From JBBQZP01 sp038207585 (GTDB taxonomy: Bacteria > Pseudomonadota > Alphaproteobacteria > Rhodobacterales > Rhodobacteraceae), in contig JBBQZP010000002.1 of NCBI GenBank assembly GCA_038207585.1, positions 62,001 through 126,000 on the forward strand: a stretch of DNA of 64,000 nt. The letters are read 5' to 3'. A program made the translations under genes and the position numbers. Below, piece after piece: positions 62,097 through 64,000 of the stretch. The notes below the pieces were generated by a model. That model was not told where the DNA came from. It searched no databases and worked only from the letters and a program-made list of their open reading frames with translations. Within the stretch, counting starts at the first letter, position 1, and the number at the start of each line of letters is the position of its first letter.

Positions 62097-62747
62097 TCAG
62101 CTTGCAAGATGGCGCAGACCTTGCGTCACATCGGTGCGCACTGCAAGACGCAGGCCGGGTTCATCGCCAGCCCGAAGCGCTGCAAGGATGGTGCGGTGGT
62201 GCTGGGGCGGTTCATTCCGGCGCAGGCGGGCGTAGAGCGCGCGCATCGTGGGGCCAAGCTGCAACCAGACGGTTTCTGTCATCGCCAGCATCGCGGGGGC
62301 CTGCGCACGCAGATAAAGCGTGCGGTGGAATTCCAGATTGGTGCGGATGTAGCCGACCGCATCCTGTTTCACCACGGCTTCGGCATTGGCGTGGTTGATT
62401 GCGGTCAGCCGGTCGATCAGCGCGAAATGCGCGCGCGGCAGGGCGCGGGCGGCCAGTTCCGGCTCCAGCAGCGCGCGGATCGACGCCAGCTCCTCGATCC
62501 GCTCGGCGGTCAGTTCCGGTGTTGCCACCCGGCCCGAGGATGACAGCGACAGCGCCCCCTCTGCCACCAGCCTGCGCAGCGCCTCGCGCGCCGGGGTCAT
62601 CGACACACCAAAGGTTTTGGCCAAACCCCGCAGGGTCAGGGGTTGGCCCGGCGCAATCTCGCCGTGCATCACCTGCGTGCGCAGGGTGCGATACAGCCGC
62701 TCATGTTCGGCGGCGGTGCTGTCGGCGGGGCGGGGTTGGGTGACCAT
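62097..62747 (-). CDS. GntR family transcriptional regulator (FadR/FCD type)
   Basis: A 216-residue regulator from ATG 62747. The N-terminal winged helix (LRGLAKTFGVSMTPAREALR) is followed by an all-helical FCD ligand domain with metal-binding histidines in LEFHRTLYLRA and PQHHRTILAAL. It is the first gene of the cluster containing deoD, the SHMT-like enzyme and the aldo/keto reductase, and probably controls it. An open frame extends upstream to 62885 but overlaps the next gene. Confidence 0.92.
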   Translation of the reverse strand: MVTQPRPADSTAAEHERLYRTLRTQVMHGEIAPGQPLTLRGLAKTFGVSMTPAREALRRLVAEGALSLSSSGRVATPELTAERIEELASIRALLEPELAARALPRAHFALIDRLTAINHANAEAVVKQDAVGYIRTNLEFHRTLYLRAQAPAMLAMTETVWLQLGPTMRALYARLRRNEPPQHHRTILAALRAGDEPGLRLAVRTDVTQGLRHLAS

Positions 62748-62778
62748 GCCGCAGCCAAGCACCGTGCGGGCCGGGCGG

Positions 62779-63465
62779 TCAATCCCCGAAACGATAACCG
62801 TGCAGCGCCTGACCTTGTGTTTTGAGCCAGCGGCGCGGCGTCTGATAGCCGGGGTACAGCCGCGTGACCTGCGCCCAGAACGCATCGGAATGGTTCATTT
62901 CCGCCAGATGCGCGACCTCATGCGCCGCGACATAGTCCAGCACCGCAGGCGGGGCCATGATCAGCCGCCACGAATACATCAGCCCCCCCGCCGAGGTGCA
63001 GGACCCCCAGCGCGAACGCGTATCGCGCAATGTCAGGCTGCTGTAGGGTCGCCCCAGAAGGCGCGCATAATGGTCCGACGCACTGGCCAGACGGTCGCGC
63101 GCACGGACTTTCAGGAAACTGGCGATGCGCGCCGGAACCTGTGCCGCCAACCCCGGCACCAGAAGCTGGCCGCACTCAACCGCGACCGACCGGCCCTGCC
63201 CGGCCACGATGGTCAGTGGCACGCCCTCAAACGGCAAAACGCCGCCCAGTTCCACCCCGGCGATCTGCGGCATCCGCCCCAGAGTGTTGCGCAACCACCC
63301 CTCCTGATCGCGCAGAAAGTCCATCGCGTCGGCCTCGCGGGCGCGCAGCGGCAGCGACAGCGTGACCTTGCCGTCCAGCCGCGAGACGCGCAGCGAAAAG
63401 CGCCGCGCACGGGCCGACCGGCGCAGAGTAACGTCAACAGGCGGGTGTCCGGGAAGGGTTGGCAT
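62779..63465 (-). CDS. YgjP/SprT-type M48 metallopeptidase
   Basis: A 228-residue protein starting at ATG 63465 behind AGAGG. The zinc site is HEVAHLAEMNHSDAFW near the C-terminus, and RDTRSRWGSCTSAGGLMYSW is the family's second motif. Such YgjP/DUF45 proteins are predicted metallohydrolases of unknown substrate, sometimes beside nucleic-acid enzymes. It lies 31 bp upstream of the GntR gene on the same strand and may be co-transcribed. Confidence 0.92.
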   Translation of the reverse strand: MPTLPGHPPVDVTLRRSARARRFSLRVSRLDGKVTLSLPLRAREADAMDFLRDQEGWLRNTLGRMPQIAGVELGGVLPFEGVPLTIVAGQGRSVAVECGQLLVPGLAAQVPARIASFLKVRARDRLASASDHYARLLGRPYSSLTLRDTRSRWGSCTSAGGLMYSWRLIMAPPAVLDYVAAHEVAHLAEMNHSDAFWAQVTRLYPGYQTPRRWLKTQGQALHGYRFGD

Positions 63466-63553
63466 CGCATCCTCTTGCGGGGTTGGCACAGGATACCTAT
63501 CTGCACGTCAGCCGCAACGCAGGATCATCGCGGGATTATCACGGCGAAAGCCT

Positions 63554-63582
63554 TTGACACCCGCCCGCACCTGTGGCAAGCG
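63554..63582 (+). promoter_or_regulatory. Possible promoter of FYDLN-acid gene
   Basis: A TTGACA at 63554-63559 has a poor -10 (CAAGCG, 17 bp later). It lies 41-70 bp before the ATG at 63623, so it is a plausible weak promoter. Confidence 0.3.
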
Positions 63583-63622
63583 ACCTTTTTACTGGACAAA
63601 CCAGCCTTCCAAAGGATGCCCG

Positions 63623-63958
63623 ATGCCCAAAGCCGAATGGGGTGTAAAGCGTATTTGCCCGACCACCGGGAAGCGCTTTTTCGACCTGAACAAATCTCCG
63701 ATCGTCAGCCCCTACACGGGCGAGGTGGTCGATATCGAATCCGCACGCCGCAAGATGGCGTCGTCGGTTGTGGCGCGCGTTGCGCCTGAAAAAGACGATG
63801 ATGCGGTTGTTGACGATCTGGACGCCGATGATGATCTGCTGGTCGCCGAACCCGCCGATGACAGCGATGTTGATGACGATCTGCTGGAAGACGACAGTGA
63901 CGACAACGTGTCGCTGGACGAACTGGCCGATGTTGCGGGCGACGAAGAAGACGTCTGA
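63623..63958 (+). CDS. FYDLN-acid domain protein (TIGR02300)
   Basis: A 111-residue protein. The N-terminal motif WGVKRICPTTGKRFFDLNKS fits the FYDLN-acid family, but of the zinc-binding cysteines seen in related zinc ribbons only one remains (CPTTG; SPYTG in place of the second CxxC pair). Residues 58-111 are almost wholly aspartate/glutamate with valine and leucine (DDLDADDDLLVAEPADDSD). AAAGGAT precedes the ATG. Function unknown. Confidence 0.9.
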   Translation: MPKAEWGVKRICPTTGKRFFDLNKSPIVSPYTGEVVDIESARRKMASSVVARVAPEKDDDAVVDDLDADDDLLVAEPADDSDVDDDLLEDDSDDNVSLDELADVAGDEEDV

Positions 63959-63965
63959 CACGACG

Positions 63966-63999
63966 CGGCGCGCGGTGGGCACTTTCCACTTGCGCGCCG
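63966..63999 (+). terminator. Terminator-like hairpin at window end
   Basis: The stem CGGCGCGC/GCGCGCCG, extended by GGTGG/CCACT with one bulge, begins 8 bp past the stop of the FYDLN-acid gene. The window ends before any T-run could be seen. Confidence 0.6.
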
Positions 64000-64000
64000 G

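Noticed and set aside
1..64000. tRNA/rRNA genes, CRISPR arrays, insertion sequences and integrase-flanked islands
   Set aside because: No tRNA T-loop with matching acceptor stem, regular spaced repeats, transposase motifs or attachment-site repeats were seen; the only tyrosine recombinase is the housekeeping XerC.

Overview
The window is high-GC chromosomal DNA from an alphaproteobacterium, almost certainly a member of the Rhodobacteraceae (Rhodobacter/Roseobacter group). Support comes from a class I lysyl-tRNA synthetase, an ethylmalonyl-CoA pathway mixed into a TCA-cycle gene block, a two-lipoyl-domain OdhB, phosphatidylcholine synthase, and a gene order (ecm, lpd, odhB, sucA, sucD, sucC, mdh, mcl2, mch, sdhCDA, sdhB) that matches, from memory, the RSP_0960-0979 region of Rhodobacter sphaeroides. 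No rRNA, tRNA, CRISPR array, insertion sequence or prophage was seen.

Layout. 1-8052: housekeeping genes (partial MFS transporter, priA, transaldolase-type aldolase, DUF484, xerC, pcs, SulP transporter). 8183-19426: ileS, a FAD monooxygenase, a large DUF2339 membrane protein, the YcjX/YcjF pair, truA and a small membrane protein. 19502-23865: an acetate module (actP-type symporter, its DUF4212 partner, acsA). 24290-26574: a beta-helix protein gene broken by a frameshift. 26763-33361: DUF4864, lysK, terB-like, dacB, nadD, ettA. 33492-34005: three very small protein genes. 34123-57637: the central-carbon block, with ecm, lpd, odhB-sucA, sucC-sucD, mdh, mcl2, mch and sdhCDAB interleaved with lipoproteins, small membrane proteins and an AT-richer pair of unknown genes. 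57708-62747: a zinc-ribbon-like small protein, DUF1989, then a compact minus-strand cluster (GntR regulator, purine nucleoside phosphorylase, SHMT-like enzyme, aldo/keto reductase). 62779-63958: a YgjP-type metalloprotease and an FYDLN-acid protein.

The genes fit an acetate-assimilation theme. ActP/DUF4212 would import acetate and AcsA would activate it. Ecm, Mch and Mcl2 are three enzymes of, or attached to, the ethylmalonyl-CoA pathway, and the 2-oxoglutarate dehydrogenase, succinyl-CoA synthetase, succinate dehydrogenase and malate dehydrogenase genes oxidise or interconvert its products. The other ethylmalonyl-CoA genes (ccr, epi, mcd, mcl1) are not in the window.

The observations most worth following are: paired GTGATCAC palindromes at the same 21-bp spacing upstream of both sucC and the sdh operon, suggesting one shared regulator; an SHMT-like enzyme that has lost the key folate-reaction residues and sits beside a nucleoside phosphorylase, an aldo/keto reductase and a GntR regulator; a 35-bp dispersed intergenic repeat in four copies; and a 29-bp tandem duplication of the acsA stop/terminator end.
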